Shown here one piece after another: positions 39,049-55,535 of a stretch of 64,000 nucleotides of DNA. The stretch comes from Ophiocordyceps camponoti-saundersi (nom. inval.). Its lineage: Eukaryota > Ascomycota > Sordariomycetes > Hypocreales > Ophiocordycipitaceae. The stretch lies in NCBI GenBank assembly GCA_003339415.1, contig PDHQ01000060.1, positions 108,902 to 172,901 on the forward strand. The letters run 5' to 3'. Below the pieces are notes generated by a model that was not told the origin of the DNA, did not search any database, and saw only the letters and a list, made by a program, of their open reading frames with translations. Both the position numbers and the translations under genes were made by a program. The first letter of the stretch is position 1; the number at the start of each line of letters is the position of its first letter.

Positions 39049-42000
39049 CTAGCCGAGATGTAAAGGCTCGGCCCTCTCGCAAGTGAAGAGGTTGACGTGA
39101 TAGTCGCCCCGAGCCGCGCAGCCCAGAATCGGTCGATGCGGGTGGAAGGCTGTCGCCGAGATAGGCCCTCCGCGGTTCTGTTGCAGGAAGCTTGAATACG
39201 GCTCAAGACGCGATAGTTCGCGACCGTCGAGATTAAACACCTTAACCGCGTGTTGCGAGGTGCCGCTGCCTTGCCATTAGTCCTGTCCGGTCCATGAAAG
39301 AGAAATGATACTTACACGGCAAACACCGGCAGATGCTCGTGCGTCGACATCGTCCGCAGCGTGTCGCGCGTCGTCTGGATCGAGAGCAGCGGCCGGTCCA
39401 TCCGTATGTCCCAGACCTTGACTTTGCCGTTGCGACTGGCGCTGAGCAGCTCCCTCTGCCCGCCGCGCTGCATGTGGACGCTCTTGATCCATTGCCGGTC
39501 CGACTCGTCCTTCCACTTGCGCACCATCGAGTCCTGCGGCCGCTCTCGCGTGTCGAACACCCGCACGGCTCCGTCACCGAATCCCGCAACGAAAATGTTG
39601 CCCGTCATCTGGTCCGACGTGAGCGACGTCACGCACGAACCGGATCGTGCTGGGACGTCCATGATGCAAGTTTCGTGTGCCGCGTACCACACCCGAATCA
39701 CCCTGACATCGCCCGCCACAAGTACCCGACCCGTCACCTGCTGCCAGTCAAAGACCATGCCCGAGTTGACGTTGCTGGGGACCATGTGCGTCAGAGCCCG
39801 CCACGACGTCGCGAGCTCAATGGTCTTGTCCGAATCGTAATTGCGATAAACGCGAATCACGCCGTCCGACGATCCCGTGAGTAAAAATCCCTGGTCGTCC
39901 TCGTTGATAAACTTCATGTCGCTAATCTTGGATCCCTCCGGATTCCCGTTGCTGAACTTGCTCAGCCGACCCTGCTTTTTCCAGTCCCAGACCGAGACGG
40001 TGTTGCCGTCGTCCGACACCGCCAAGTGGTCCTCGTACTGGTGAAACGTCATCTTGGCCGGTTGAGCTCCGTTGTTCACCATGCCGAGTTGGTTGTTCCA
40101 CTTGTGACTACCGGCGAGCTGCTTGAGCGGTTGCGTCTCCCTGAGCAACGTCTCGTTCCGAGCCCTTCTCCACAGGCGTTCGTTGTACTCGGTGCTGCCT
40201 GGCTCGTCCGCCTCGCTCGCCTTCATCTGCGGCTCGCGAAAGTACTCGATGGACCATTCCAAGAAGCCGCTCTTGAGCGGTATAGTCGGGAGCCCCGTCG
40301 GATCCCGCTCTTGGAACGCGCCCGATAGGGGCTCGCGCGCAACATTGTACGCCGCCGGCGCATTAAACTGGTCGTTCTGCTCAGGCGGCGCCGACACTTG
40401 ATCGGCGGGGATCTTGGCGGAAACAGACCTGGGAGTTTGCTGCCTGGGGCTGGGGACGCCGTTGGGGCTCATCCTATCGTCGCCGCCGATGAAGGACTGG
40501 AACAACAGGCTTGCCGTCCGGCGCAGGAGGCCCGGAGAGGTCACAGGAGGGGTACTGGGGACGCCCCTGATGCCGTTTCTGAGCATCTCCCTGGGAAGCT
40601 GCCGCTGCGTCGCCTTCTTGGCTCGCCGCTGGATATCTTTCATCAAAGCCTGGGCAGTCTCCCCGATAGCAGATTCGATGAGGGCATTGTGCACGTAGTC
40701 GACGACGATGGTGGCCTCGCGCTGAACTTCCGGATGAGGGTCCACGCTGAGGATTAATGCGTGCTTCCACAGCGCCATGTAAACCGTATTGTGGGATAGG
40801 CCGTGCGCCGCAGACTTGATGGTGCCGTCCCTGTTCCTGTTTTCGGGCCTTGTGTAGTGTAATCCCATTTTGTGGTCCTGGCCGTCGTCTTGTGGCGGGA
40901 ACAGCATGTAGTCCTTTTCTTCTTGCAGCTGCTCGTACGCTGTAACCAGGAACTTGTTCTCGAAGCGAGTGATGAAGTGGGAGACGAAGACGAGAAACTC
41001 TCTGCGGACCATAGGGCTGCCGTCGGTGCCCATGTCGAGGATCGTCCAGGCTATCGACTCCTCGATCCGGGCCACCTCATCCGTGAGATCGGGGATGCCC
41101 AAGAAGGTCGTCATGGCGTGAATCATGGCGGCCCGGACCTCGCAACACGGGTCTCGTATGAGAAAGGCCAATTTGACGTAGGCGTTCTCGCGGATCCCGC
41201 GCCATTTCGGCTCTGGAAGGCCCTGCCACAGTTGGCTGATGCAGAGACAGGCCCACTGTCGCAGCAGAGGATTGTTCTCGTTCTGCAAATGAGCCAGGCA
41301 GTAGGTCATGATGTCCGTCTGATTACAAACCATCTGACCGTTCTTATAGCCTTTGCAAAGCATGGCGAGGATGAAGGCGCACATGGCCTTGTGCTCGTCG
41401 CTATCGACGACGGGCAGCCCCTCAGATGGTTTGAGAATCTGGGCAAAGTAGCTGTACCCACTGTCTTTGATGAGATCCTGCTGGCACGAGAGGTCCACGG
41501 CAATCAGTCTGGCCCATATAAAGACCATGACGGGTTTCAGTTCCGCAGCCGCAGACTGCAAGAGTTTCAGGACGTAGGGAAAGATGCCGATGCTAAGGGC
41601 AAGCTGTACAGACCACGGCCCGAGATCCAGAAATCGTCCTAGCAAGATGAGGGCGCGGACCCGATGCTGTTGGCTAAGTAGAACCTGGAGTACGACAGGC
41701 AGCTGGTCGGGAGGCTTCTGCGCCATGGCGTCGCCGCGAGTGAGGTACACGTCAAAGGCTGTCAGCTGCTCGGTGAAGAAGGTTGAGTTCTGGTACTCGT
41801 AGTCGACACCCTCGCTGTCTTTTCTCTCCAACATCGGAAGCTGCGCCAGCGCCATGTCGACGGCGAGGTCCCACGTCTCCCAGAGAGGATGTTGGTGGGT
41901 GTCGGGCAGGGCCGGATAGGACTGGGGATGGCACCCGTACACGGTCATGACGCGCTGGGCCAACAGAAAGTTGCGGAAGAGAGCAGCTACCATCAAGTCC

Positions 42001-43496
42001 TGACGGAAGAATTTGCGAAACAGGTCGCGTGGCAGCGTCGTCCATGCGATGCTGTCGGTGATGGCTGTGAAGATCCAATTCAGCTCACCCAAGGGAGTTC
42101 GCCTCTCTTGAAGCCTCCCGGGCAGCTGCTTGGCCCTCTCCGGCGTCAGGTTTGTCTTGAGAGGGTTCTGGAGGACGAAGAACCAGAGAGCCATCTCGAT
42201 GGGGGTGGTGAGGCAGGCGGTGAAGAGGTCTGCCGGCAGCAGAGGGTTCGTCGGCAGGTTCTCCTTGACGGCGCAGGCGGCAAGATGGATATAAGGACGG
42301 TAATTGACACGCTCGTAGTGAGGGTCGCGCTCAGCAGCTTCATCTTCCTCTTCGTCGTGCTTTTCGACAAAACGATGATAGTTGGTGAGAATGTTGCCGG
42401 CCTCGGAACAGTCCCAGACAAAGATGGTCGGTGCTTGCAGCCAGTGCTGCAGGTCGTACAAGCTGACTGGGATATACTGCGTGTACGTTTTATTGAACAC
42501 CCAAATTTCCCCCGAAGCCGTCGGCTTCGGCACGCCATGGCCGTTGTAGTGCAGCAGCACTCGCTCGTCCTTGGCGTTGCGACGCAGGGAGACGCAAAAC
42601 TTTTTTGTCTCCTCGACGGACGGATCGAGGTGCTGCTTATAGCGAGCCCTGATTGCCAATGTCTCGTACTGGGACTGGAGAGCCTTGCCGATATTCTCGA
42701 GCGCCTTCTGGATAGGGGGTATGGTCGGGTCTGTCCATGCCTCGAGCTTGGCGCCGGGCGTCGTCTTGAGCTGATCGGGCGGCTCGACGCCGATATTGAG
42801 ACATACCGCGAGCGCGGCAGAGACGGTCTTGAGCCTGTCCCTCTGGCGCCAATCCTGAAGCTCGTAGTCGAGAGCCTTGGGTTTGCCTGTCGTCTCGTGT
42901 CGCTTGTCGGTAAAGTACATGTACCAGTTGCTTACGAGCTGCGAGATGATGTGCTCGGACTGGTAATGGTCCTCGAAGCCATGTCGAGCCCCCCACTCGC
43001 GGATCTCATCATCGGGTTCGTCTTCGTCGGCCTGGCGCGGCACGAAGTCGCTCTTGGACCGAAGCAACTGCGGCTTGGCGGGTCGCCTGGAGCGATCGGT
43101 GTCGAGATCGTCCCTGGCGTCGGGGGGCGGCGATGACGAAGAGGGGGCTGGTTGTCCGTCGTCGTGACCGAGTGCGATCAAGGCTCGTCGCTCTCCGTTG
43201 CTGGAGGAAGCGTAACGGTCAGGGCTGACGTTGCCCTGGGCTGCGAATCTCGATGTCTCGCCGTTGGTGGTGGTGGTGGTGGTGGTGGTGGCGGTGGCAG
43301 AGGGTGAGGAGCCGAGCAAGTCGGATCGCAGAGTCATTTCGGCTCGCCTTCCATGAACCGCACGTCGAAGCCCGTCTGGCCGCGTCGTCTGGGAGCTGCC
43401 CGAGGGCTGATGGAGAGGGAACGAGCGTTGGTCGTGGGGTGGAGGTTGTGTTTGATGCGTCAGCACGACCGTCATGGTATTGGTAGCAGGTACCAA
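39049..43496 (-). CDS. KOG1: TORC1 subunit Kog1/Raptor
   Basis: Two exons on the minus strand: join(39049..39265, 39316..43496), 1465 aa. A 50-nt intron near the 3' end (GTAAGT, phase 2) joins the last WD repeat so the frame reads FAVGTSQHAVKVFNLDG. The N-terminal ~120 residues are low-complexity, including a Thr8 tract; Met at 43475 or 43337 could be the real start. The Raptor N-terminal conserved (caspase-like) domain follows: KALDYELQDWRQRDRLK, LLHYNGHGVPKPTASGE (about 315) and FVWDCSEAGN (about 362), keeping the His/Cys pair. HEAT-like repeats occupy the middle (RQWACLCISQLWQGLPE) and WD40 repeats the C-terminus from about 1090. It is the substrate-recruiting scaffold of TORC1 in nutrient signalling. 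Confidence 0.95.
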
Positions 43497-45591
43497 GGCT
43501 GGACAGGGACGCTAGTAGGGAGTTGGCGAGAGGCAGCGGCCCATGTTCAGCCCTGTGGCCTGAATGGAGGCATCCACACCGGAATCGAGAGTCGGCGAGA
43601 GGAAACGGAGGTTGTGCGATGTGAGGTGGCGGCAGGTGCGCGGGTATGATTGGGTTTTGATTTGGCGTTGCAGGCTGCCAGCAGTCGGGAGCTGCAGCAA
43701 CATTCATCATCATGCTCCGTAATCTTAGCGCGAATACGGATGGAGCTGACTCAGCCTACGAGAACACATGATGGGCGCTATATAAGGATCGCTCGATACC
43801 TGAACGAGCAGTGATAACAGGTCGAGATGGTCATCGGAGTTGATCAGTTTCAATTACCCTTGAGGGCGAATGCATTTACGACGAGTCCATTATACATATG
43901 TATGTACATCTTTGGTTGCAGCCATTTACATACATACCTACATAAAGCGGTTCAATGAATGGTGTTGGCCTCCGAAACCTTTTCAATTTACTCGTGACAC
44001 TGCACTGACCATTACCGAGTACCATTGAATTGTGTAAAGGCAAGGGAAAATGGAAATAAAGACGAGCATGCAGGAGCCAACGCTCACTCTCCTGAGGGAA
44101 GTTGGCTGTGATGCCGTAAACCCAGGATTACCGTGCAGTCTTGCGTGCCGCTTGGACTGCGAGGCATTGTTAGCGCGACTCAGCAGACGATAAACGGAGA
44201 CTAGTAAATAGAGTAAAAAGCAGCGTCGAGTATCCATCCGTTTGGCTTCTTTTTCCTGTACCGACGCAATCACAATCACACTCACTCTTGGTGTCGAGTC
44301 ATGGCTATTGCATGTATGTTCTTTCATACAAACATACTTACATGAACATGCCTACGTCATGCCCGCAGGAGGTTGGGGAAAATCTCATCAACACATGCCT
44401 TTCGTCCAGCATCAACCGCCTGTCGAGCCTTGCCTTGGCACGAAAGCACGCTTATTAGGTATGACCTGGGTACCAACTAGGCACGCCTATCTAGGGGGGT
44501 AGCGTGAAGCGGGGTTCCCGTCCGTACAGTAGAAATGATGGCTTTTGCCGATCTCGACTCTCCCGTTCCGCATCCCATCCACCGTCGGAAGCGTCCCCGT
44601 TGATCATGTAGGAGATGTTATAAATGCCTGTGGACGGTAACGGGAAAAGTCGTCGAAGCAGCCACCCGGGTCCCAGTCAGTCGCCCGAGCCTTGTTGGCC
44701 CCCTTTTCTTTCCACCTCGGGCATTTTACCTGAGGCTAGGAGCGCTGAGAGTGCCGGGATATACCCGCGCTTCACTCCGCGCCGGGGCGAAATACCCATT
44801 CGTACGTACCCCGTTCAAGGATCATGGTCGAAGAGCTGAGCAGCTGTGAACTGTGCGGTTGGTGTTGGTCACAAACCTATTCAAGCCCAGGCTGAATTGC
44901 ATGCCATTGTGCAATATAAATACGGCAGTAAAGAGGCAACGAGGCCACCGGTGAGTGGACGGCTTGTATTCGTACTACCGAGATGTGATACATGTGATAC
45001 ATGCCAGGCCCAGTGGCTCCTCAGTCGGTGCAATCAATACAGTCTGACTACTTCTCTTCACCTCAGGAGTACCTTGATGCATAGCAGGATTTCGGCGAGC
45101 TGCCGGCGGTAGTCATGCGGCGTCGCCGTGCATTCCACACCTGGTGCTGTATCCCGCAAGTACCTGCTGTTAGTCCCAATAAGCCACAAGAGATCTGCGG
45201 CGGGCACCGCCCATCCAGCGAGGTCTACAGGCTTTTCAGCGCCAGTACCTCCGCCTCCCTCGGCCGTCGTCCCCTGGACGGACAGCGAAGCCCCCCTCGG
45301 GAATCCCCAATGGCGGCTAGCCAGCCTAACCACCACGGACCTCCCGCATCCACCAGCCCAGCCATCGTCAACCGATTCTTGCTCTGCTCTTCATCGCACT
45401 CCGGCCGCCTTGGCCACAGCAGCTCAGTGCTTTACATCGCTCTGACCCGCTCGCGCCGTGGATGATCCGGCCTGCGCCTCCTCCTCCTCGTCGTTGACGC
45501 CCCCCCCGACCGGACAACATACATCGCCAGGGCTTGCAGGTCGCATCGCCAGCTTTGATCGCGACGTCGTCAACCCGTCCGTCGGCCGACC
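43497..45591. other. 2.1-kb divergent intergenic region between KOG1 and the kelch gene
   Basis: No gene is supported. The part near 45100-45590 is GC-rich, probably the 5' leader of the kelch gene. Short ACATA repeats occur around 43900 and 44330. No RNA gene was recognised. Confidence 0.5.
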
Positions 45592-48500
45592 ATGGCCTTT
45601 CTCTTCAAGTCCAAGAAGAGCCAGGATCGCGCCTTGTCGAGCCGCGACGGCAACTCGGGTAACTCGAGCTTGCAAGGCTCCGTCCAGCCTGTCAGCTCAC
45701 GCATCCCCCGCGATGAGAAGACCGTGGCAGCGCAGCGGTCGACGCCTACGGGGAGCCTCAACTCTCTCGACAACGATGCCTCCGCTTCGAGTCCAGATAA
45801 TAGCCTTGCGCGCCGCGGGGGCAGCGTTGACACCACGACCCAACAAAGCGATTTGCCGGTAAGTGGCGCCAAGAAACCCTTCTTGCTTTTTTTTTTCTCG
45901 CTCGCCCTCTGACATGCGTTCTATAGCTGCGGAATGGACTGCCGGCGACGAATCCCAACTCTTCGCTCTATCCGTGGTCGCAGCGGCGCTTGACCTACTC
46001 CTCGTCTCATTCCAGCCCGTTTCCGCGATATGGTGCGGCCGTCAATGCGTTGTCGTCCAAGGAAGGCGACATCTATATGATGGGGGGCCTCATCAACAGC
46101 TCTACAGTCAAAGGCGATCTTTGGCTGATCGAGGCTGGAGGAAGCATGGCTTGCTATCCCCTTGCCACCACGGCTGAGGGTCCTTGTCCGAGAGTCGGAC
46201 ATGCCAGTTTGCTTGTTGGCAATGCTTTCATCGTTTACGGTGGCGATACTAAGATTAAAGACTCCGATGTTCTCGACGAAACACTTTACCTGCTCAATAC
46301 CTGCAAGTATCTGCCAAAACTGTCGTCGTCTGCCCGTTCACTGACAGTTCCCAGCAACACGAAACTGGTCGTTGGCTCTTCCCGCTGGCCCTCGGCCCGC
46401 TGGCCGCTACGGACATTCGCTGAACATCTTGGGATCCAAGATTTACATATTCGGCGGCCAGGTCGAGGGATCCTTCATGAATGACCTCTCCGCCTTCGAC
46501 TTGAACCAATTGCAGAAGCCGAGCAACCGCTGGGAGATCCTCGTACCGGGCGAGGCGTCGGTCAAGGTTCCGGCCCCACGAACAAATCATTCCATGGTCA
46601 CATTCAATGACAGGATGTATCTGTGAGCGCCCCCAGAGCCTCCCCCTCACCCCCATATTCCCCTCCTCGCCCTGACTGACCCTTCGCCAGGTTCGGTGGT
46701 ACGAATGGGTTTCAGTGGTTCAACGATGTCTGGTGCTACGACCCGTCCGCCAACTCATGGACGCAGCTGGATTGCATAGGCTATATCCCCGCCCCTCGCG
46801 AGGGACATGCAGCTGCTCTCGTTGACGATGTCATGTACGTCTTTGGCGGCCGCACCGAGGAGGGCAGCGACTTGGGCGATCTCGCGGCCTTCAGGATATC
46901 GTCCCGCCGGTGGTACACGTTCCAAAACATGGGGCCCTCACCTTCGCCTCGGTCCGGTCACAGCATGACGACTGTGGGTAAATCGATCGTGGTTCTTGGC
47001 GGCGAACCCAGTGCTGCCGCCTCCACCATCAATGACCTGGGCATCCTCTACGTCTTGGACACGACTAAAATAAGGTACCCCAATGACAGTCAGCAGCAGA
47101 CTTCTCAGAGGGCTGTCCAGGGCCGGCGGCCGAGCGGAAGCGAAGTCCAAAGTCCCGTCCGCCAACTACAGTCTCGCGATGGGTCGACGGGGCCTCCCGA
47201 CCAGCGCAAATTGGTTGCCCCCCCCCCTGGCGCCCCCCCTGTCGTCAATGGTCCTGCCAATGGGTTCAAGTCGGTCCCGCCGAGCGGTTCCCCAGATGTC
47301 GGCAGCGGCCCGCCGCCAAGCCAAGCGCCGACATCCAAACTTCCGCGTGCCTCGGCAGCTATGAGCCCTACCGGAGCGCCGCCCCCGCAAGGACCGCCGC
47401 CGTCGCGGCCCCCGGCGGATGCGCCTGGCCCAGGGCGGGTACGCGGCATGTCCATCGACCGCAGCGGTGCTTCGGGCTCGCCGCAGACAAGGCCGGCTCA
47501 GTCTCCTGTGACCCGCGATGGTGGATTCGACATGGATGCCACTGCCGTCAACGGCCGGCGGACGCCGACCCAGCCGGTGAAGAAGAGTCAAGAGCAAGAG
47601 GTTGAGGCGGCCAAGGCTAAGCAGCCTCGCCACAACCAGTCTCAGGGCTCTGTGGACAGCTCGGCGGAAACCGGCGTGAAGGCCGTGCCACGGCAGCCGT
47701 CTCCCCCTCCTCCGAATCGCCAGTCAAGCAATCCCTCCAGACGCTTGTCCGGCCGAAACTCTCAGACGGTTGCGCTACTCAAGGAGCTAGACTCGTCTCG
47801 CAACAGAAACGCCTGGTACGCTTCAGAGCTGGAACTGGCCCGGAAAGCAGGCTATGTCACGACATCCGGCTTCAGCCCATCGCTCGAAGCCAAGGCGACC
47901 GAAACCTTTGACGACGAGGACCGGCCACTCGTCGAGGCTTTGCTGGCTATGCGAACTGAGCTGGCCAACGTGCAGAGCGCCGTGGATAAGCAGGCGGTCA
48001 TTGCGGCGAAGCAAATCGCCGAGGCTGAGAAGCAGCGAGACGCGGCGATCCAGGAGGCGGTCTACGCCAAGGCCAAGATGGCCGCCCACGGCGGCGGCAG
48101 CGCGAGCAGCACCCCCCAGCTAGAGGGCGAACGCGGCGACGTGGGCGACAGAGCCGGCGAGATGAGTCGAAAGCTTGCCGCCGCCCTGCATCACCAACGG
48201 GGCATGCAGTTGCAGGTGGAGAGTTTGAGGATGGAGCTTGATGCTGAGCGGAAAGCTCGCAAGCTGGCCGATGACACGGCAGCGGTGGCGCAGCGGCGCA
48301 TGAGTGACCTCGAAAATTACAAGCAGCAAACGTCGACCGAGGTCGAGCGGTTAAAGTCAGAGTTACATCTCGTACAGCGTGAAGCTCGCGAGCAGTCTGT
48401 CTCGAGCGCCGAGGCGATTGCCGCGCTGGAGTTGCTTAGGGTTGAGAAGGCGGAAATGGCTAGTAAGTATGACAGAGCGGTAGGCAGCTCAAAGGACCAC

Positions 48501-50198
48501 GACGAGACTTTCGAGTCCCTACGCAGCGCCATAGTGGCGTCGCAGGATGCCAGAGCGCATCTGGAGAAGAAGGTTGAAGACGAGAGACTGGAGAGAGAGG
48601 CGCTTCAGGAGAAGTTTAACAAACTCAAGGCCGAACACGACGCATGCGTCGCGGAACTCGGTGCTGCCACCCAACGGCTCAAGGACGCGGAAGAGCTTGC
48701 CAAGAAGCACATCGAGGAGGCGCGGACTCACAGGCAAGCCGTCATCTCTGGACTGGACAAAATGTCAGCCAGAGAAATGCCTCGATCCAGCCCGGCGGAC
48801 AGTGAGCGGCTGGCGGCCCTCCAGAACCAGATCGCATCGTCGAATGCCCTGGTCAAAAAGTACAAGGCTGAGGCGGATTCGGCAGCCGACAAGCTACGCA
48901 GCGCCGAGGAGCGCATCGCCGGGCTGGAGCAGTATCAAGAACAGTCCAGCCGAGAAGGCGTCGCGATCCGGCGACAGTTGCAGTCGTCGCTGAGAGAGGT
49001 GCAAGGCTTGCAGGCGGCGCAGGTAGATGTCAGGAACCAGCTGGCGGCCCAGCAGCTTGAGACGAACGCCATGACTGTCCAGAACACGGCGCTCAAGGCC
49101 ATCCTCAGCGAGCGAGGCATCAGCCCGACGACGGCGGTGCGGACACGGGCCCTGGCAAGCCCGCGGACGGCGTCGCCGGAAATGGGCCGGGTGCGAGAGT
49201 TAGAGTCGCAGCTGGCCAGCGCGGCGGCCGCTCACGAGGAGACGAAACAGGCCTTTGCGGCGCAGGCGCAGGAATCGGAGATGGCTTATCGCGAGAAGCT
49301 GTCACAACTCGAGAGCGACTACCAGTCAGCCGTGCACTACGTCAAGGGGACGGAGAAGATGCTCAAGCAGCTCAAGGACCAGCTGACGCGCTACAAGTCG
49401 GACAACGGAAGGCTCAAGGCCGAGGTTGAAGAGCTCGAGAACCGAATCAACAAGGACGGCGGCGAGGCGACGGACTGGGAAAGCGAACGCACCATGCTGC
49501 GGAAGAGGACGGAAGACCTGGAGAGCGAGCTCCGTGACGCGGGCTCCCAGCTGGAAAAGGATCTGGAGAAGCTCAAGACGGAACTGGCCGAGAGCAAGCG
49601 GCAAAGGGACGAGGCCATCAAGAGCAGCGAGGAAGCGGCCAGGAGCCTGAACTGGCAGCGCAAGGATCTGGAGCAGTTGCAGTCGACCAACTCACTGCTA
49701 GAGCAGCGGGCAGCCGACGCGGAGCGAAAGGTCTCGCTGCTGCTAGACCAGGTAGAGAACTCGGTGGACAACTACCGTCGCCAAAGCCGACAGATTGCCA
49801 GCCTTGGATCCGACTCCGCTCCGGGCGGCGGCGGCGCCAACGGGCTGAACCTCGGCCACGGGCGGACGGAGAGCTCGGACACGGTCAGCGCCTACGGCGG
49901 CAGCGGAGGCCCCGGGCTCGACGCGCGTAACAGCGCCGCGCTCGTCACCCTCACGTCCGAGCTCGAGACGCTCCGAAGCCATTGGGAATCGACCAACAAG
50001 AGCTACAGGCTGAGCTCCAACTTTGACTTTGACCATCCCCCTCCCGCCGCCCCCTCTACCTCGGCCGCTGCCAAGGACGAAGACGACGCTGCTGTTACCG
50101 GCGGCGCGGGTCTCAGCAGGAGCTTGGCTGATTGGAGGAAGAAGCTTGATACGGATGATGTGTCGCACAATGGTGTTGACAAGACGCGTACGAGCTGA
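45592..50198 (+). CDS. tea1: Kelch-repeat cell-end marker, Tea1-like
   Basis: Four exons: join(45592..45858, 45927..46302, 46355..46622, 46691..50198), 1472 aa. Intron 2 has a GC donor (ACCT|GCAAGT), the only one giving the right phase into TRNWSLALPAGPRP; introns 1 and 3 are standard. The N-terminus is basic and Ser-rich. Kelch repeats span about residues 105-440: IYMMGGLINSS, FIVYGGDT, IYIFGGQVEGSF, FGGTNGFQWFNDVW, MYVFGGRTEEG, IVVLGGEP. A Pro/Ser-rich linker follows. From about 600 to 1390 there is a long coiled coil broken by short Ser/Pro segments. This architecture matches Tea1/TeaA, which microtubules deliver to cell ends to mark growth sites. It has no obvious C-terminal prenylation box, so membrane anchoring probably depends on a partner. 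Confidence 0.9.
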
Positions 50199-51352
50199 GC
50201 GGCTTGCTTGGGAGAGGGAGGGGGAGGAGAGAAGGCTTTGGGGTTGAAGTAAAGGGGGGAGGGGAGGGGAAAGGCTATGTCTTGGATTCCATGTTTGTTT
50301 TACTCTACTTCTTTTCCTTCTTCTCCTTCTTCTTCTTCTTCTTTTCCTTCTTCCTCTTCTGCTTCTATTACTACTTCTACCCCTTCTTCAACCCCTTTCT
50401 TCTACTTCAACTTTCCTCCTCCTCCTTTTCTACCTCATTCTTCTTCTTCTTCTTCTTCTTCCTTCTTCGTCTTCTTCCCTACTCACATTTTCTCAATGCA
50501 CCACCCGTCACGACCTAACCCTTTCAATATACCCTCACGACCCCCTTTCCCCTCCCCTTCAAAGCCCAACGTCGAATCTCCCCCTCCATCAGAACAAAAG
50601 AGAATGACACGAACAAAGAAAAGAAAAACCACAACTTATTGAATTAATGTTATTCTTCTTTCCTTCTCCAAACCTCAACCTTCGCTGCTTTCACGCCTGA
50701 AATATCCACCTCCTCCTATTTTCTCTTACGCCTTCGCTTTACTTTCTCTTTCCATCCCCCCCCCTTTCAAGGATCGTCTTCACTGCCATGGGGTTTTTCA
50801 TCTTACGTTTTTCTCACTGGCTTATATCCGCAGTTTGGGTTTTTTTTTCTTTTTGGCAAAAAAAAAAAAACCTATGAAATTCGCATGAGATGCATGTCGT
50901 TTACGGATACCTACGTAAGTTATTTTCTATTTTGCATCTTTTATCTTCTTCTCTCGCGGCTTGACTTGCCTTCTTCTCTTTTGGCTTGCTTTTCTCTCTC
51001 TCTCCTTGGGAGCGTCTTTGGTCTTTTAGGGGGGCATTATGGTTGTTGCTCCCCTTGCTTCGTACGTGTTATATGCAGTATTTACAGTATTCGTGGTTGC
51101 CTGCTTGCCTGTCTACGCCTCGCTTTGCATGGTGGGATACTTGTGTGTGTGCACTTGTAATGTCCTTGAAGTCCATATAGATGAATCTATGTAGATGGAA
51201 GAGTTCTACCGGAGAATCTCATTTCGACGTCTTCAATCACATTCCCATCCATCTTGGTATGTACGACGTTGGGGTGAAACTCCTCATCAGACCTGCGTCT
51301 CATCATCAGCAGTCAAGGAAACCCCCTCGTCCCTTTTCCCCCGAATCGCAAA
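50199..51352. other. Convergent intergenic region with long pyrimidine tracts
   Basis: 3' flanks of the kelch and SMC5 genes. The first part is dominated by CTT/TTC-rich sequence (listed separately), followed by T-rich DNA with a T/A homopolymer pair near 50840-50870. No coding sequence is supported. Confidence 0.55.
50300..50480. repeat. CTT-rich polypyrimidine tract
   Basis: About 180 bp of nearly uninterrupted pyrimidine made of CTT, CCTT and CTTTT units on the plus strand, downstream of the kelch gene stop. Such mirror-like tracts can form triplex DNA. Confidence 0.7.
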
Positions 51353-54871
<3,519 letters not shown>

Positions 54872-55454
54872 GGTGCCTCTGCAGTCGAAGCTGGAGGCTT
54901 GATCAGAGAGAAGGAGGAGAGGTAAAGTTTCCAGCCATAATAATCGTTAATGGGGCGCGTTGCACGAGTCTCGTGACCAGGTGAAGGTACGTACCCACCT
55001 ATGCAGCTGCGCATGGATACCTAGGTAGGTAGATGAAAGAGGCGGGAGATAAGATCAAGTGTGCGAATAACAAAGGATGCGAAGACGTTGAATCATCACC
55101 ACTTACCTCGTAGATAGAAGAGACTATCTATTAAGCATACATATACATACGTGCATTGTTTTGATGTATGGACAACCGTAGAGAAGCCAACGATTGGCAA
55201 TACATACACCACGATCAGAGCCGTTGGGATGTTTTACCAAGAGATCACAGTTATATAGCAACCCGCCATGGAAGGCTGTGGCTTGCACAAGCTTGATCTT
55301 TTGGAAAAGGATATCGAGTAGGTTCAATACACCAAGTTATAGAGTTTCAAACACTTGTATAAGGTACGTTTGTGTAGATGAGGCTGTCTGCTGCGACAAA
55401 AGTTGGAAAAAAATAAGCCAATCCAAGAGTAACCGGGAGCTCATGTACGATGCT
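54872..55454. other. Intergenic region, SMC5 promoter side
   Basis: Presumed SMC5 promoter followed by AT-rich DNA with a TAGG repeat (about 55020-55032) and an ACATA repeat (about 55136-55150). No coding sequence is supported. Confidence 0.5.
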
Positions 55455-55535
55455 GCGTAATCTGGGAATCGAACCCAGGGCTCCCCGATATTGCCGACAT
55501 GGCAACGGAGAATTTTACCACTAAACCAATTACGC
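55455..55535 (-). tRNA. tRNA-Gly (GCC anticodon) with an 11-nt intron
   Basis: On the minus strand the 7-bp acceptor stem GCGTAAT/ATTACGC is perfect. The D-arm GGTTTAGTGGTAAAAT and T-arm CTGGGTTCGATTCCCAG are intact. The anticodon stem CTCCG/CGGGG encloses TTGCCA, then an 11-nt insert (TGTCGGCAATA) and T. Anticodon GCC with the insert one nucleotide 3' of the anticodon is the standard position for a nuclear tRNA intron. The flanking base after the tRNA is an AG-rich sequence with short T runs. Confidence 0.92.

Noticed and set aside
41889..43136. 415-aa plus-strand frame antisense to KOG1
   Set aside because: It is antisense to conserved Raptor sequence and carries no recognisable motif.
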